Below are positions 16,688 through 25,663 of a DNA stretch of 64,000 bases, one piece after another. A program made the position numbers and the translations under genes. Each line of letters starts with the position of its first letter. Position 1 is the first letter of the stretch. The stretch lies in the NCBI GenBank assembly GCA_964468125.1, contig CAYXVF010000018.1, positions 7,171 to 71,170 of the forward strand. Reading direction: 5' to 3'. Below the pieces are notes generated by a model. The model ran no database searches. It was not told the DNA's origin and saw only the letters and a program-made list of their open reading frames with translations. The stretch is from CAYXVF01 sp964468125 (GTDB taxonomy: Bacteria; Myxococcota; XYA12-FULL-58-9; CAYXVF01).

Positions 16688-17817
16688 GCGAGCGTCCGTC
16701 GATCCAGAGCGCCTTGAGCGGGCTCCAGGTCGTGCTCGCCACCGGGCCCGGCGGTGTAGGCAAAACCACTTCGAGCTCGGCCCTCGCGGTGAACGCGGCG
16801 CAGTCAGGCAAACGGGTTTTGGTGCTCACCATCGATCCCGCCCGCCGCCTCGCCGACGCCCTCGGCGTCAAGCTCGACAACACCCCGCGCCGGGTGGAAA
16901 TGCCCGGACTCGCCGGAACCGGCGAGCTCTGGGCGTTGATGCTAGACCCGGTGAAGACCTTCGATGATTTGATCGAGCGCTTGGCCCCGAGTCACGAAGT
17001 CGCGACGCGCCTGACAGAGAATGTCATCTACCGTCAGATGTCGCGTGCGCTGGCGGGGACCCTCGAGTACACAGCGGTCGAGAAGCTCTTCGATCTGCGC
17101 GAACGCTTCAATTTCGATCTCATCGTCGTGGACACGCCACCCTCGAAGAATGTGCTCGATTTCATCGAAGCCCCTCAATGGCTCCTTCGCTTTTTGGATG
17201 AGCGCGTTTTCAAGTGGTTTCTGATGCTCGACACGCAGGAGAAGGGCAAGGGAATCACCCAGGCACTGCTGCGCCGTACTGCGCGTGTGGTGCGCGACGT
17301 TCTCGGGAAGGTCTTTGGCGACGAGTTCGTGGGGGACTTGAGCGAGTTCATGCACGCGATCGAAGGAATGACCCACGAGTTTCGTCGCCGCGCCGATGCG
17401 ATTCAGTCGCTTCTCGCTTCCGAGCACACGGGTTTCTTGGTGGTGGCCACAACGGATCCCTTCGTGATCTCCGATGCGGTGTACCTGCGCGAGGAGATCT
17501 CTCGGCGAGGCGTCAACTTCGCGGGATTTCTCGTCAACCGTGTCTATCGCCCGACGGGCCTCGAAAGCCCGCAGGCGGCGGCGACAATCGTCCGTGAAGC
17601 GGCGCCCGATGAGCCGCAGGTGGGGGCGCTAGCGGAGAAATTGGTAGCGGAGGCGGAGGCGCTCGACGAGCGGGCGCGCAAGGACAGCGACGCGATCGAA
17701 GCGCTCCGGAAGCGCGCACGGTGGAAGGGCTTCGTGGGGACGATTCCTCGCGAAATCCACGAGATCCACGACCTCGTAGCACTCGGGAACCTCGCCGCGT
17801 CGATCGTCAGCGTTTGA
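16684..17817 (+). CDS. Get3/ArsA-like ATPase, subunit B type
   Basis: 377 aa from TTG 16684, which overlaps the preceding stop. Its P-loop is GPGGVGKTT: the signature lysine is replaced by proline, while LTIDPARRLADALG retains the switch I DPA motif and VVDTPPSKN is the switch II region. It is therefore the complement of its neighbour, as in the Rv3680-type partner of mycobacteria. The two probably form a heterodimer with composite active sites. A client-binding role for hydrophobic or membrane proteins is inferred from Get3 and from the coupled dnaJ. It converges on a PilZ gene 9 bp away. Confidence 0.75.
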   Translation: MSERPSIQSALSGLQVVLATGPGGVGKTTSSSALAVNAAQSGKRVLVLTIDPARRLADALGVKLDNTPRRVEMPGLAGTGELWALMLDPVKTFDDLIERLAPSHEVATRLTENVIYRQMSRALAGTLEYTAVEKLFDLRERFNFDLIVVDTPPSKNVLDFIEAPQWLLRFLDERVFKWFLMLDTQEKGKGITQALLRRTARVVRDVLGKVFGDEFVGDLSEFMHAIEGMTHEFRRRADAIQSLLASEHTGFLVVATTDPFVISDAVYLREEISRRGVNFAGFLVNRVYRPTGLESPQAAATIVREAAPDEPQVGALAEKLVAEAEALDERARKDSDAIEALRKRARWKGFVGTIPREIHEIHDLVALGNLAASIVSV

Positions 17818-17826
17818 GAGGCACCG

Positions 17827-18261
17827 CTAGCCGCGGACCGGGCCGTGGCCAACGTTGTCCGCCATCCAGCTCGCGATGGCGCGGCGGGCGGCATGCTCGA
17901 CCCCGGAGAAACGAATTCGCATCGCGATTTCGCCTCTGAGAGAGACCAGCTCGACGACCCGGCCACTGACCGGTACCGCATGCCGTGCGCCTGAGAGGTG
18001 GAGCTCGAGGTCGATCCGGTTGCCCGGCCACAGGGGCTGCTCGGACAGGCAGAGCATTCCGCCGAAGGAGAGGTCCACGCCCCCCATGAGGTCTCCGCTC
18101 GCGCTGCGTGCGTTGAAGGAGCCCCTGACACGCGGAACAAAGCGACGGTTGTTCCCGTCGAACGGCTCGCGGACCGGCAGCTCGGTGACCGGTTGCGGTG
18201 TGGCTTCTCCTTCGAGCTCCTCTACGAGCTCGTCTTCGAGAACACGAATGCTGGACGCCAT
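17827..18261 (-). CDS. Single-domain PilZ protein
   Basis: 144 aa from ATG 18261, preceded by GGAGGG. The acidic N-terminus (about 1-30) is followed by one PilZ barrel with RRFVPRVRG and VDLSFGGML, matching the RxxxR and (D/N)xSxxG pattern of cyclic di-GMP receptors. It is probably cytoplasmic. It stands alone between the Get3-like pair and a 280-bp gap. The partner is unknown, but a PilT-type ATPase gene lies about 2 kb away. Confidence 0.75.
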   Translation of the reverse strand: MASSIRVLEDELVEELEGEATPQPVTELPVREPFDGNNRRFVPRVRGSFNARSASGDLMGGVDLSFGGMLCLSEQPLWPGNRIDLELHLSGARHAVPVSGRVVELVSLRGEIAMRIRFSGVEHAARRAIASWMADNVGHGPVRG

Positions 18262-18541
18262 GATCCCTCCGATGGCTTGTTGAGCCCAGCAGGTGCGCGC
18301 ACACCGTTTGAGCCCGTTCTGTCTTCTTCTGCCTGAAACCGCCGATCGTCCCAAGAAATCGGCATGGGAGCTATGGATCCACTTATTTAGCTACGGGCCC
18401 AAACCCTCTGCTATCCTTCAGTGGCATACGCGGGGGTGGAGGATGATGACGCGTTTGGTGGGGATGGTGTCGGGACCGCCGTTTACCCGATTCCGCCCGA
18501 GCTCGTCGGCTCTCGGGGCTCCAGGCCTCGCTCGCTGTGCC

Positions 18542-20047
18542 TCAAGGCGCGTAGTCGACCGTTGGCGGCAGGAGATGCACCTCGTTGAAATAGCTGAACA
18601 AGGTCGTGCCTTCCCAGCCCACTGCGAGCCAGGTGAAGTTGGCCCGGCTCGAAGTGAAGCGCATCACGCTCGTGCCGTCGGGCTCGAAAACATAGAGGCC
18701 TTGCGCCGCGTTCGCGGTGGAGTCGGCGAGCATGACGACGCTTCCGTCGGCCTCGGTGCGAAACCGCAACGTATTGCCGCCGTCGGAGCCAAAAGCTGAC
18801 GAGAGCGAATCGCCCGTGTCCGGATCGAGCCAAAGGAACTCGTTCTCGGAGGCCACCAAGAGTCGGTCGAACGCGTCGCCGAGGGGAAAGCGCCACGGGT
18901 CGCCGAAGGTCGTGAGGAGCCGAATCGCGCCACTCAGCGTATCGATGGCCGCAATCCGGAAAGTGTCCGCGTCGTCTGGAGCGTCTTTGTAGAAGAGCGT
19001 AGACCCGTCGAAGGAGAAGCTAGCGATGTCCCTTTCCGCCTCGTAATTGTAGCGTGCTGCTTCGCGCGTGATGATGTCGTTCCCTGCTGAATCGAGGCGC
19101 CTCACGTAGTACGTCAGGCTCGCCGGATCGGTTGTGGTTTCCGACTCGAGAACGAGAATGTCGCCGTTCTCGGCGCGCGCGACCGCGTCCAGGAAGGAGC
19201 GTCCAGCCGTGGGATCGACCGGGCCGACGAGATCCGCCCCGGTGGCTGCGTCGAGCACATAGAGCCGGCGCGTTCCCGTGCCCGCGCCTTCGGTCCGGAG
19301 CACGATCGGGTCGCGGGTCCCGTCGGACCACAACGCTGTGAGCAGGAGCGACCGTGTCCAGGTGAGGCTCGGCCCCGGATCCAGGGCCGCGATCCCAAAC
19401 CGCGTGCCCCAGACGTAGCGCCGCTCCCCGATCACCCCATCCACCTCCGCCAGGGTGCAGGGGAATCCGAGGTTCAGCCGATCGATTTCGGACGTGCCAC
19501 CCTCGAGCACCACGAGGGACGAGTCGGAGCAGACCAGCAGATCGCCGGGGACATCGGAGGCCCAGAAACGGTTCGGGCGCTGCGGCGGCGCCACGACCAC
19601 GTCCGTGGGCACGTATTGAATGCTGACCGGCTCCGATTCCACCGGGCCCTCCGGGCACGCGACCTCCACGACCAATTCGGCCCGCACGGGCAACCCGTAA
19701 ACCGCCGGGTCGAGGGCACTGCTCGGAATGGTCACAAAAAAGCGCGCGCGGTCGTCGCTCGCCTGTAGCTCGCCGCCGCCGTCGCTCTGGAGCACGGTCA
19801 CCGGCTCGATCGCCGGGGTCGAAACCAGTGTCGTTGCGCCGGCGCGAACGGCCGCCGGTGGAGTGCCGCTGCAGTTTTCGATCGCGGTGGCCACCGTGAA
19901 GTCGCCTCCTACGAGATCGGTGACCGTGAGCAGAGTGTCGATCTCGGCGCGCGGGTCAGTGGACTCTTCGTCATCGCCACAGCCACTGAGGAGCGCGATC
20001 TGCGACAAGAGCCCCGAAAGGAGTAGGGCGGTGTGAATCTGTTTCAT
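18542..20047 (-). CDS. Lipoprotein with beta-propeller-like repeats
   Basis: 501 aa from ATG 20047; GTG 20056, overlapping the PilT-like stop, is also possible. The signal peptide ends in LLSGC, so it is a lipoprotein. Residues about 150-500 contain repeated YVLDAATGA, IAAIDTLSGA and FLWLDPDTGD segments, the strand-turn pattern of WD40/PQQ-like beta-propellers. The N-terminal 100 residues look like a separate beta domain. No enzyme motif is visible. The family was not identified. It is translationally close to the upstream pilus-type ATPase but may simply share its transcript. Confidence 0.6.
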   Translation of the reverse strand: MKQIHTALLLSGLLSQIALLSGCGDDEESTDPRAEIDTLLTVTDLVGGDFTVATAIENCSGTPPAAVRAGATTLVSTPAIEPVTVLQSDGGGELQASDDRARFFVTIPSSALDPAVYGLPVRAELVVEVACPEGPVESEPVSIQYVPTDVVVAPPQRPNRFWASDVPGDLLVCSDSSLVVLEGGTSEIDRLNLGFPCTLAEVDGVIGERRYVWGTRFGIAALDPGPSLTWTRSLLLTALWSDGTRDPIVLRTEGAGTGTRRLYVLDAATGADLVGPVDPTAGRSFLDAVARAENGDILVLESETTTDPASLTYYVRRLDSAGNDIITREAARYNYEAERDIASFSFDGSTLFYKDAPDDADTFRIAAIDTLSGAIRLLTTFGDPWRFPLGDAFDRLLVASENEFLWLDPDTGDSLSSAFGSDGGNTLRFRTEADGSVVMLADSTANAAQGLYVFEPDGTSVMRFTSSRANFTWLAVGWEGTTLFSYFNEVHLLPPTVDYAP

Positions 20048-20052
20048 AGACC

Positions 20053-21126
20053 TCACTCGATGGTGAGTGAGCGTTGGAACTCTTCGGGATTCGACGCCGC
20101 CATCTTCGCCACCTCAAAGCTGATCATCTTGGTGCGGAACAGCTCAGCGAGGTGTTGGTCAAACGTCTGCATGCCGTAGAGGTCGCGCCCCTGGGAGATG
20201 TGGTGCTGGATCTCCCCGTGTTTGTCCGCGTTGCGGATCGCTTCCTGAATCGTTCGCGTGACTCGCATGATCTCCACCGCTGGTACGCGGCTCTGTCCTT
20301 CGGCCATCGGCAGGAGGCGAAGGGAGACGGTGGCTTTCAATGCTTCGGCGAGGCGCACCCGTGCGGCCTCGTGGTCTTCTGGAGGAAAGAGCCCGATGAA
20401 GCGCTGGATCGTGTGCATGGCGTCGGGTGTGTGCACCGCACTGATCACGAGGTGCCCCGTTTCAGCCCCCTTCAGGCAGATCTCAGCGGTTTCATAGTCG
20501 CGTACCTCGCCCAGCATGATCACGTCCGGATCCTGCCGAAGGGCCGCGCGCAGCGCTTCACGATAGCTCGACGTGTCCGTGCCGACCTCGCGCTGAATGA
20601 AGAGGCTCTTTTCCTTGGGAAAGAGAAACTCGATCGGGTCCTCGATGGTGACCACGTGCGCTCGACGGGTCTGATTGATGCGCTGAAGCATCGACGCCAT
20701 GGTCGTGCTCTTGCCGTTGCCCGTGGCGCCGGTCACCAGCAGCAAACCGCGACGGAAGATGCAGAGATCGTTCAGCGAGCTCGGCAGATTGAGCTGCTCG
20801 AAGGAGCGGATCTGCAGGGGGATCACACGGAGCACCGTACCGACGTGCCCCCGCTGCCAAAACACCGTGGCACGGAAGCGACTGACCCCTTCGATGCTGT
20901 AGGTCACGTCGCGCTCGATCCGCGTCTCGACGAACTTGCCATAGGCATCGCCGAGGAGCATGCGGGCGATCGCCTGCGTGTCTTCCGGCTTGAGGGGCGG
21001 ATACTTCGCTGGAAGGAGGTCTCCCTGCAGGCGCAGGTGCGGCGGGTGTCCCACCTCGAAGTGAAGGTCGCTGATCCCGCGGTCGACCCCGAATTGGAGA
21101 ATGCGATCAAACGCGGTCTGATCCAT
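20053..21126 (-). CDS. PilT/PilU-type pilus retraction ATPase
   Basis: 357 aa from ATG 21126 (MDQTAFDRILQFGVDRGISD is a typical PilT start); an upstream GTG at 21195 would add 23 residues. It has Walker A GATGNGKST, the Asp box VVTIEDPIEF, Walker B LGEVRDYETAE, the His box ISAVHTPDA and the PilT-like EIMRVTRTIQEAIR. The GATGNGKS loop is nearer PilU than PilT. It is a cytoplasmic hexameric motor that depolymerises type IV pili. No other pil genes are adjacent. Confidence 0.82.
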   Translation of the reverse strand: MDQTAFDRILQFGVDRGISDLHFEVGHPPHLRLQGDLLPAKYPPLKPEDTQAIARMLLGDAYGKFVETRIERDVTYSIEGVSRFRATVFWQRGHVGTVLRVIPLQIRSFEQLNLPSSLNDLCIFRRGLLLVTGATGNGKSTTMASMLQRINQTRRAHVVTIEDPIEFLFPKEKSLFIQREVGTDTSSYREALRAALRQDPDVIMLGEVRDYETAEICLKGAETGHLVISAVHTPDAMHTIQRFIGLFPPEDHEAARVRLAEALKATVSLRLLPMAEGQSRVPAVEIMRVTRTIQEAIRNADKHGEIQHHISQGRDLYGMQTFDQHLAELFRTKMISFEVAKMAASNPEEFQRSLTIE

Positions 21127-21224
21127 GGCGGCTTCAGAACCGCTTGCCGCTTGTTCCACGGAGCTCACCGGAGGAAGATAGCGGGGCTCCGGCACCGCAT
21201 CAAGCGCCCGAGAGCGCTGGATTT

Positions 21225-22127
21225 ATGACGCATCCACTCCGTATCGTGCTGGTGGGGCAGAGCGGGCCCTACGCCCCCCCGGTGCTTCGACGCCTCATTG
21301 ACGATCCAGGTCCCTGGCGGATTGTCGGGGTGGTCGAAGGTCGCCGTCGCGGCTCTGGCGGGCCGCTTCACCGCCGAGTTTCGCCGCGCGGCAGGCCGAT
21401 GCCCGTGGGCAACAATCTGACGGCGGTGGCGAGCGCTCTTGGGATCACCGCCCTCCAGACCCGGGACATCAATGATCCGGCCGCGGTCGACTTCATCGAC
21501 TCGTTGGAGGCGGACCTGCTGCTCTGTGCCGGCTTTGACCGCTTGTTTAAACCGGCCGTGCTCGAGGCGGTGAGCTGGGGCGGCATCAACATTCATCCTT
21601 CAACGCTTCCCGAGTGGCGAGGTCCGGCGCCGCTGTTCTGGGCGATTCGGGAAGGGCGGCGACGGATCGGGGTCACGATTCACGGCCTCGATCCGCGGGA
21701 GGACCACGGACCGATCTACGCCCACGACGCGTTTGAGCGACGTCCGAGGATGAGCGGCGAGTCTTTGTACGGGGCGGCTGTGGCCACTGCTTTTCCAATG
21801 CTGCGCCGGGTTTTGCAGAAGCTCAACGCCGGTACGCTGGTTGGCACCTCGCAAGATGAAACCCAGGCGACCCGTGCTCCTCGGCCCACCCCAGACGACG
21901 CGAGGATCGAGCCGGGTAGGTGGGAGTGCGAGCACCTCGTAGACTTCGCGTGCGCGGCAACATTCTTTTGCATGCCGTGGATGCAGCTCGGCGGTGACCG
22001 TTTTCACATCGCCCGCGGCGTCAGTGCGGAACCCAACGCCACGCTGCCCGGCGAATTCGTTCAGAAAGGCACTTCGTTGATTGTGCAGTGTCGGAACGGT
22101 GTCGCACATCTGGAGCTCCTCCGTTGA
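21225..22127 (+). CDS. Formyltransferase-family protein (Fmt-like)
   Basis: 300 aa from ATG 21225. The N-terminal Rossmann-like domain ends in INIHPSTLPEWRGPAPLFWA; HPS.LP..RG.AP is the formyl-transfer signature with the catalytic His. GVTIHGLDPREDHGPI supplies the family's conserved acidic residue. The C-terminal domain is shorter and different from that of methionyl-tRNA formyltransferase. A sugar- or amino-nucleotide formyltransferase, or a peptidase-like relative, is equally possible. It is divergent from the PilT-like gene. Confidence 0.7.
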   Translation: MTHPLRIVLVGQSGPYAPPVLRRLIDDPGPWRIVGVVEGRRRGSGGPLHRRVSPRGRPMPVGNNLTAVASALGITALQTRDINDPAAVDFIDSLEADLLLCAGFDRLFKPAVLEAVSWGGINIHPSTLPEWRGPAPLFWAIREGRRRIGVTIHGLDPREDHGPIYAHDAFERRPRMSGESLYGAAVATAFPMLRRVLQKLNAGTLVGTSQDETQATRAPRPTPDDARIEPGRWECEHLVDFACAATFFCMPWMQLGGDRFHIARGVSAEPNATLPGEFVQKGTSLIVQCRNGVAHLELLR

Positions 22128-22233
22128 TTCAGACCTGCCGTTGACCCGACCTTCGGACCGTATGTAGCCTCGCTTGGCGCGAACTCCGCGCACTGAGGTG
22201 AAGGCGCACGAGCGCCGCCGGAGGTCTCGAGAG

Positions 22234-22692
22234 ATGGACACGGCGAAAGAGCTCGCAACGAGTGAGCTGTTCGAGGGTCTTGGTGCAGAGGACCTGGCCG
22301 CGTTTGCGAACATCGCGCAAGAGGTCAAGTACGGTCCCGAAGAAGAGGTCTTTGGTAAAGGCAGTGCGGGCGATGCGCTCTACGTGATCGCTGAAGGCAC
22401 GTTTGTCGTTCGGGTTCAGGATGACGAGGGCGATGAGGTTGACGTCGCCCAGCTCAAGCCGGGAACCTATTTCGGAGAGATGGAAGTCCTCGCCGGATCG
22501 AGCCGGGGTGCGGCGATCTTCTCAGTCGAAGATGGGCGTTGCTATCGCTTCGATGCCAGTGAATTGCTCTCCATGCTGAAGTCAAAGCCTCATCTGGCCG
22601 CGCACTTCTACCGGCAGGTTGCTCTAGAGCTAGTAAAACGTTTGCGTAACACCACTCGTGACATGGGGTATTTCAAGTCGCGAGCGACTTGA
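22234..22692 (+). CDS. Cyclic-nucleotide-binding domain protein
   Basis: 152 aa from ATG 22234 (GGAGG upstream). A single cNMP-binding beta-roll covers most of the protein: FEGLGAEDLAAFA, then GDALYVIAEG and the phosphate-binding cassette PGTYFGEMEVLAGSSRGAA. There is no DNA-binding helix-turn-helix, so it is not a full CRP/FNR regulator and more probably acts as a sensor or adaptor. It precedes the Glt-like operon by about 40 bp and is likely cotranscribed with it. Confidence 0.75.
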   Translation: MDTAKELATSELFEGLGAEDLAAFANIAQEVKYGPEEEVFGKGSAGDALYVIAEGTFVVRVQDDEGDEVDVAQLKPGTYFGEMEVLAGSSRGAAIFSVEDGRCYRFDASELLSMLKSKPHLAAHFYRQVALELVKRLRNTTRDMGYFKSRAT

Positions 22693-22733
22693 ATGCGTCT
22701 GTCCATCCCCACCGCGACCGAACGAGTGTGATC

Positions 22734-23432
22734 ATGAAGATGAAGACGTTCTCCCTTGTCACTTCGAGTCGCATCGGCCTGCTCGTCGTGGCTTTGCTGC
22801 TCTGGGCGACCCCGGCCGTGGCCCAGATTCCCGGCATTCCTGCCCTCGACGAGGAAGAGGCGGAGGTGCTCGAAGCGCAAGACCAGGTCATTCAGAACCG
22901 GAAGTATGACCTCACGAGCGAGCTCACGATCCTCGGTGGAGGCTTCCTGGTCGACCCGTACTACAAGGGCGCCACCGCATCGGCGGCATACACGGTCCAT
23001 CTCTCGGATTTTTGGGCATGGGAGGTGGTTCAGGGCACCTACTCCTTCAATTTCGATACCTCACTCAAAAACGAGATTCAGCGTGTGGCCTTTGCGCAAG
23101 GGCTCGTCGTGCCCGAGTTCGCGGAGATAACCTGGGCTGCCACCTCACGACTCGTTCTGAAGCCACTCTATGGCAAGCAAGCGCTGTTCAATAAGGAAGT
23201 GATTCACATCGAAGCCTTCATCGCAGCGGGGCCCGCCGTGTTGAGTCGATCCAACACGGATGCCTCCTTTGCCATCGGCGCCAACGTCGGCGGAGGCTTC
23301 CGGTTTTGGATCACCGAGGTGATGGCCTTCCGCGTGGACATCGCCCAGCTCCTTTATCTCGAAGGCAGCAACTTCGAGACCGACCTGCACCTCCAAGCAG
23401 GCCTGTCCTTCAACCTGAAGAGCGAGGACTGA
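22734..23432 (+). CDS. Outer-membrane beta-barrel protein, Glt-type copy 1
   Basis: 232 aa from ATG 22734. Signal peptide cut after ATPAVAQ. The mature part has alternating amphipathic strands and the motif LSDFWAWEVVQGTYSFNFDT, then RLVLKPLYGKQALFNKEVIHIE; it ends in a beta strand. It belongs to the myxobacterial outer-membrane barrel family to which GltA/GltB of Myxococcus xanthus also appear to belong. It is clearly paralogous to the next gene, which has HFSDFWAWEM and IKPLFGKIALFNE. This gene heads an operon of tightly spaced or overlapping genes. Confidence 0.72.
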   Translation: MKMKTFSLVTSSRIGLLVVALLLWATPAVAQIPGIPALDEEEAEVLEAQDQVIQNRKYDLTSELTILGGGFLVDPYYKGATASAAYTVHLSDFWAWEVVQGTYSFNFDTSLKNEIQRVAFAQGLVVPEFAEITWAATSRLVLKPLYGKQALFNKEVIHIEAFIAAGPAVLSRSNTDASFAIGANVGGGFRFWITEVMAFRVDIAQLLYLEGSNFETDLHLQAGLSFNLKSED

Positions 23433-23433
23433 G

Positions 23434-24123
23434 ATGAAGAAGCTAATGGCCGCAGTCGTTCTTGCCGGTTCGCTCTTCGTCGTTCCGGACACCGCCCGCG
23501 CGGAGCTCACCCTCGACATCGAGACCCCTCGGGTTTTCTCGATCCAGGATCGACCCTATCGACTCGGGCACGAGTTCACCTTGGGAGTGGGGCTGCTGCC
23601 GATGGACTCGTTCTATATCGGCACCGTCGCCTCCGGCAGCTACACCTATCACTTCAGTGACTTCTGGGCGTGGGAGATGCTTCACGCCAACTACTCCATC
23701 AACGCCGACAGTGGGCTCGCTCAGGAGCTGCTCGACGAGTTCGGAGTGGAGCCCGTGCGAGGTGGCGGAGACCGAATCACCACCTTCGCCACCAGCGCTC
23801 TCGTGATTAAGCCACTGTTTGGCAAGATCGCGCTCTTCAACGAAACGATGCTTTACGCCGAGAGTCAGTTCTTCATCGGCGGCGGGCCAATGCGCCTCGC
23901 TCTCGAGGAAGACGGAACGTTTTACTTTGCCGGCCTCATCGGCGGTGCGCTGCGCTTCTGGACCAACGATGTGTTCTCGATTCGCTTTGAGGTTCGCGAC
24001 TACCTGATCTTCCGGGACTGGGTACCGGACAACACGATGATGTTGGGGATCAGTGCATCCTTCAATTTCTTCACTCCGAGTCCCGAGGAGCTGTTGGCCA
24101 CGGAGAACGGAGGCAGCCCATGA
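23434..24123 (+). CDS. Outer-membrane beta-barrel protein, Glt-type copy 2
   Basis: 229 aa. Signal peptide cut after DTARA. It shares with the preceding protein FSDFWAWEM, the IKPLFGKIALFNE block and a glycine-rich strand before RFWTNDVFSIRFEV, so the pair arose by duplication. It ends with aromatic-rich strands (SASFNFF) before a short tail. By analogy with the gltB-gltA pair of M. xanthus the two barrels probably form one outer-membrane complex. ATG 23434 follows the previous stop by one base; its own stop overlaps the next ATG. Confidence 0.72.
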   Translation: MKKLMAAVVLAGSLFVVPDTARAELTLDIETPRVFSIQDRPYRLGHEFTLGVGLLPMDSFYIGTVASGSYTYHFSDFWAWEMLHANYSINADSGLAQELLDEFGVEPVRGGGDRITTFATSALVIKPLFGKIALFNETMLYAESQFFIGGGPMRLALEEDGTFYFAGLIGGALRFWTNDVFSIRFEVRDYLIFRDWVPDNTMMLGISASFNFFTPSPEELLATENGGSP

Positions 24124-25655
24124 AACGCAGAATTACGCTTCTCTTCGCCTTTTCTTGCCTTCTCTCGGTTCCAGCTCTCGCGCAGGAAGACGAGACTGAG
24201 GAGATCGAAGAAGTCGCCCCGGAGGAGGGAGAGGAGGTCGACGTCGATGAGGAGGCGGAAGTCGAGGAGCTGAACATGCAGGAAATCGACCCGGCGATTT
24301 TCGATGACGCCCTAGATGACTATTACGCTCGGAGTTTTGAATCCGCGGCTGCGGGATTCTGGAGCTACATCTTCTATGGCGACCAAACCGCCAAGAACTA
24401 CGAATGGGCCCAGTTCTTCCTTGCCGAATGCCTTCGGGAGCTCGGGCTCTATCACGGGGCGGTTCAGTACTACTATCTCGTCGCCAAGACGCGTGCGTCC
24501 CCTGAAATCCTCCCAGAGGCGCTGGACCGTTTGGAGAAGATCTCTCGCGAGCGCCCCTTCGCCGAAAGCCTCGTCTACGAAGACCTATTGTATGACAGTG
24601 AGTTTGGCTACTTGCCGAAACGCCTGTTCAACTGGGTCAACTATGTTCAAGGGCTCTACAACTACAGGAACGGCTTCATCGATTGGGCTCAGCGCAGCTT
24701 CGACCAGATCCCTGAGACGAGCGTGTACTACCCGAAGGCGCAGTTCGTACGCGCCGTCTATGCGCTCAAACGAGGACGAGACGCTGAGGCCCTAGCGGTC
24801 TTCGAGACGATCACCGAGAGTGAGATCGCGGACTCAGAGGCCAAGAACCAGGCCTACCTTTCCATGGCGCGCCTGCTGTTCGACAACCAGGAGTACGCGC
24901 AGGCGATGAAGGTTTATGAGCAGGTCGAGCAGATCGACTTGAGCTTCCAGCAAGCGGAGCTCCTGCTCGAGAAGGCCTGGACCGCCTATTATCTGCAGCA
25001 AGATCGCAAGGCGATGGGACTCCTTCATGCCCTCCGGGCTCCGAGCTATATGCGCTTCTTTCAGCCGGATGCCTACATTCTTCGAGGCCTCATCCTCAAG
25101 CGCCTATGTCACTACATTCCCGCCAAACGGGTGGTTCGGGAGTTTCGATTCGACTACGGGCCCGCTCTGACGCGGTTGCGGCGGCGGCAGCCAATGAACC
25201 GCATCAAGACCATCGTCGAGGGCGGCACCCAATCAGGTTTGATCGCGCGCCGCAGCGACTTCTTGCGCAGTCTGGAAGCGGAGCGGCGGCGGCTCGAGCG
25301 CTACGACTCGAGCTGGGAGGATGTGGAGCTGGATAAACATCTCCGCCGACTGTACGATCTGGAAATCCGCGAGCAGGCCCGGCTCTGGAACCTGGACTTT
25401 GGAAAGAGTGCGGATGAGACCGCGCTGGTGCTGCTCGAGGCGGAAGAGCAGATGAACTTGCTCGATTACGAGATCGGTCTGGAGATCTTCAAGCGCTTGA
25501 AGCTCGAGGAGGCCAAGCAGACCAAGGAGGAGCCGCTGGTCGTCCCCTACGACTCAGACAAGGTCTACTACGAGTTTGACGTCGAGTTCTGGAATGACGA
25601 GCTGCACTCCTACGAATACTTCATCAACAACCGCTGCTTCGAGGCGGCGGGGTGA
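24120..25655 (+). CDS. Periplasmic TPR-type protein, GltC-like
   Basis: 511 aa. Signal peptide ending ALAQ, then a run of acidic residues (EEIEEVAPEEGEEVDVDEE). From about residue 60 the protein is helical and TPR-like (YYARSFESAAAGFWSYIF, YYPKAQFVRAVYAL, AEALAVFETITES, EYAQAMKVYEQVEQI). It probably acts in the periplasm as an adaptor. Gene order (barrel, barrel, this, large TPR protein) fits GltC of the Myxococcus gliding machinery, although residue identity was not measured. It overlaps both neighbours. Confidence 0.6.
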   Translation: MKRRITLLFAFSCLLSVPALAQEDETEEIEEVAPEEGEEVDVDEEAEVEELNMQEIDPAIFDDALDDYYARSFESAAAGFWSYIFYGDQTAKNYEWAQFFLAECLRELGLYHGAVQYYYLVAKTRASPEILPEALDRLEKISRERPFAESLVYEDLLYDSEFGYLPKRLFNWVNYVQGLYNYRNGFIDWAQRSFDQIPETSVYYPKAQFVRAVYALKRGRDAEALAVFETITESEIADSEAKNQAYLSMARLLFDNQEYAQAMKVYEQVEQIDLSFQQAELLLEKAWTAYYLQQDRKAMGLLHALRAPSYMRFFQPDAYILRGLILKRLCHYIPAKRVVREFRFDYGPALTRLRRRQPMNRIKTIVEGGTQSGLIARRSDFLRSLEAERRRLERYDSSWEDVELDKHLRRLYDLEIREQARLWNLDFGKSADETALVLLEAEEQMNLLDYEIGLEIFKRLKLEEAKQTKEEPLVVPYDSDKVYYEFDVEFWNDELHSYEYFINNRCFEAAG

Positions 25656-25663
25656 GGACGATC

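Noticed and set aside
15737..17817. Arsenite efflux ATPase ArsA
   Set aside because: Single-domain pair with complementary motif losses, no cysteine arsenite site and no ars genes; the Get3-like assignment fits better.
18262..18541. 280-bp gap between the PilZ gene and the propeller lipoprotein
   Set aside because: No gene, hairpin with T-run or riboswitch-like element seen; it probably holds the PilZ promoter.
18442..18799. Small plus-strand frame with GGAGG directly before ATGATG and TATCCT upstream
   Set aside because: Signals look tempting, but the product is low-complexity and mostly antisense to the propeller lipoprotein. A small antisense RNA cannot be excluded.
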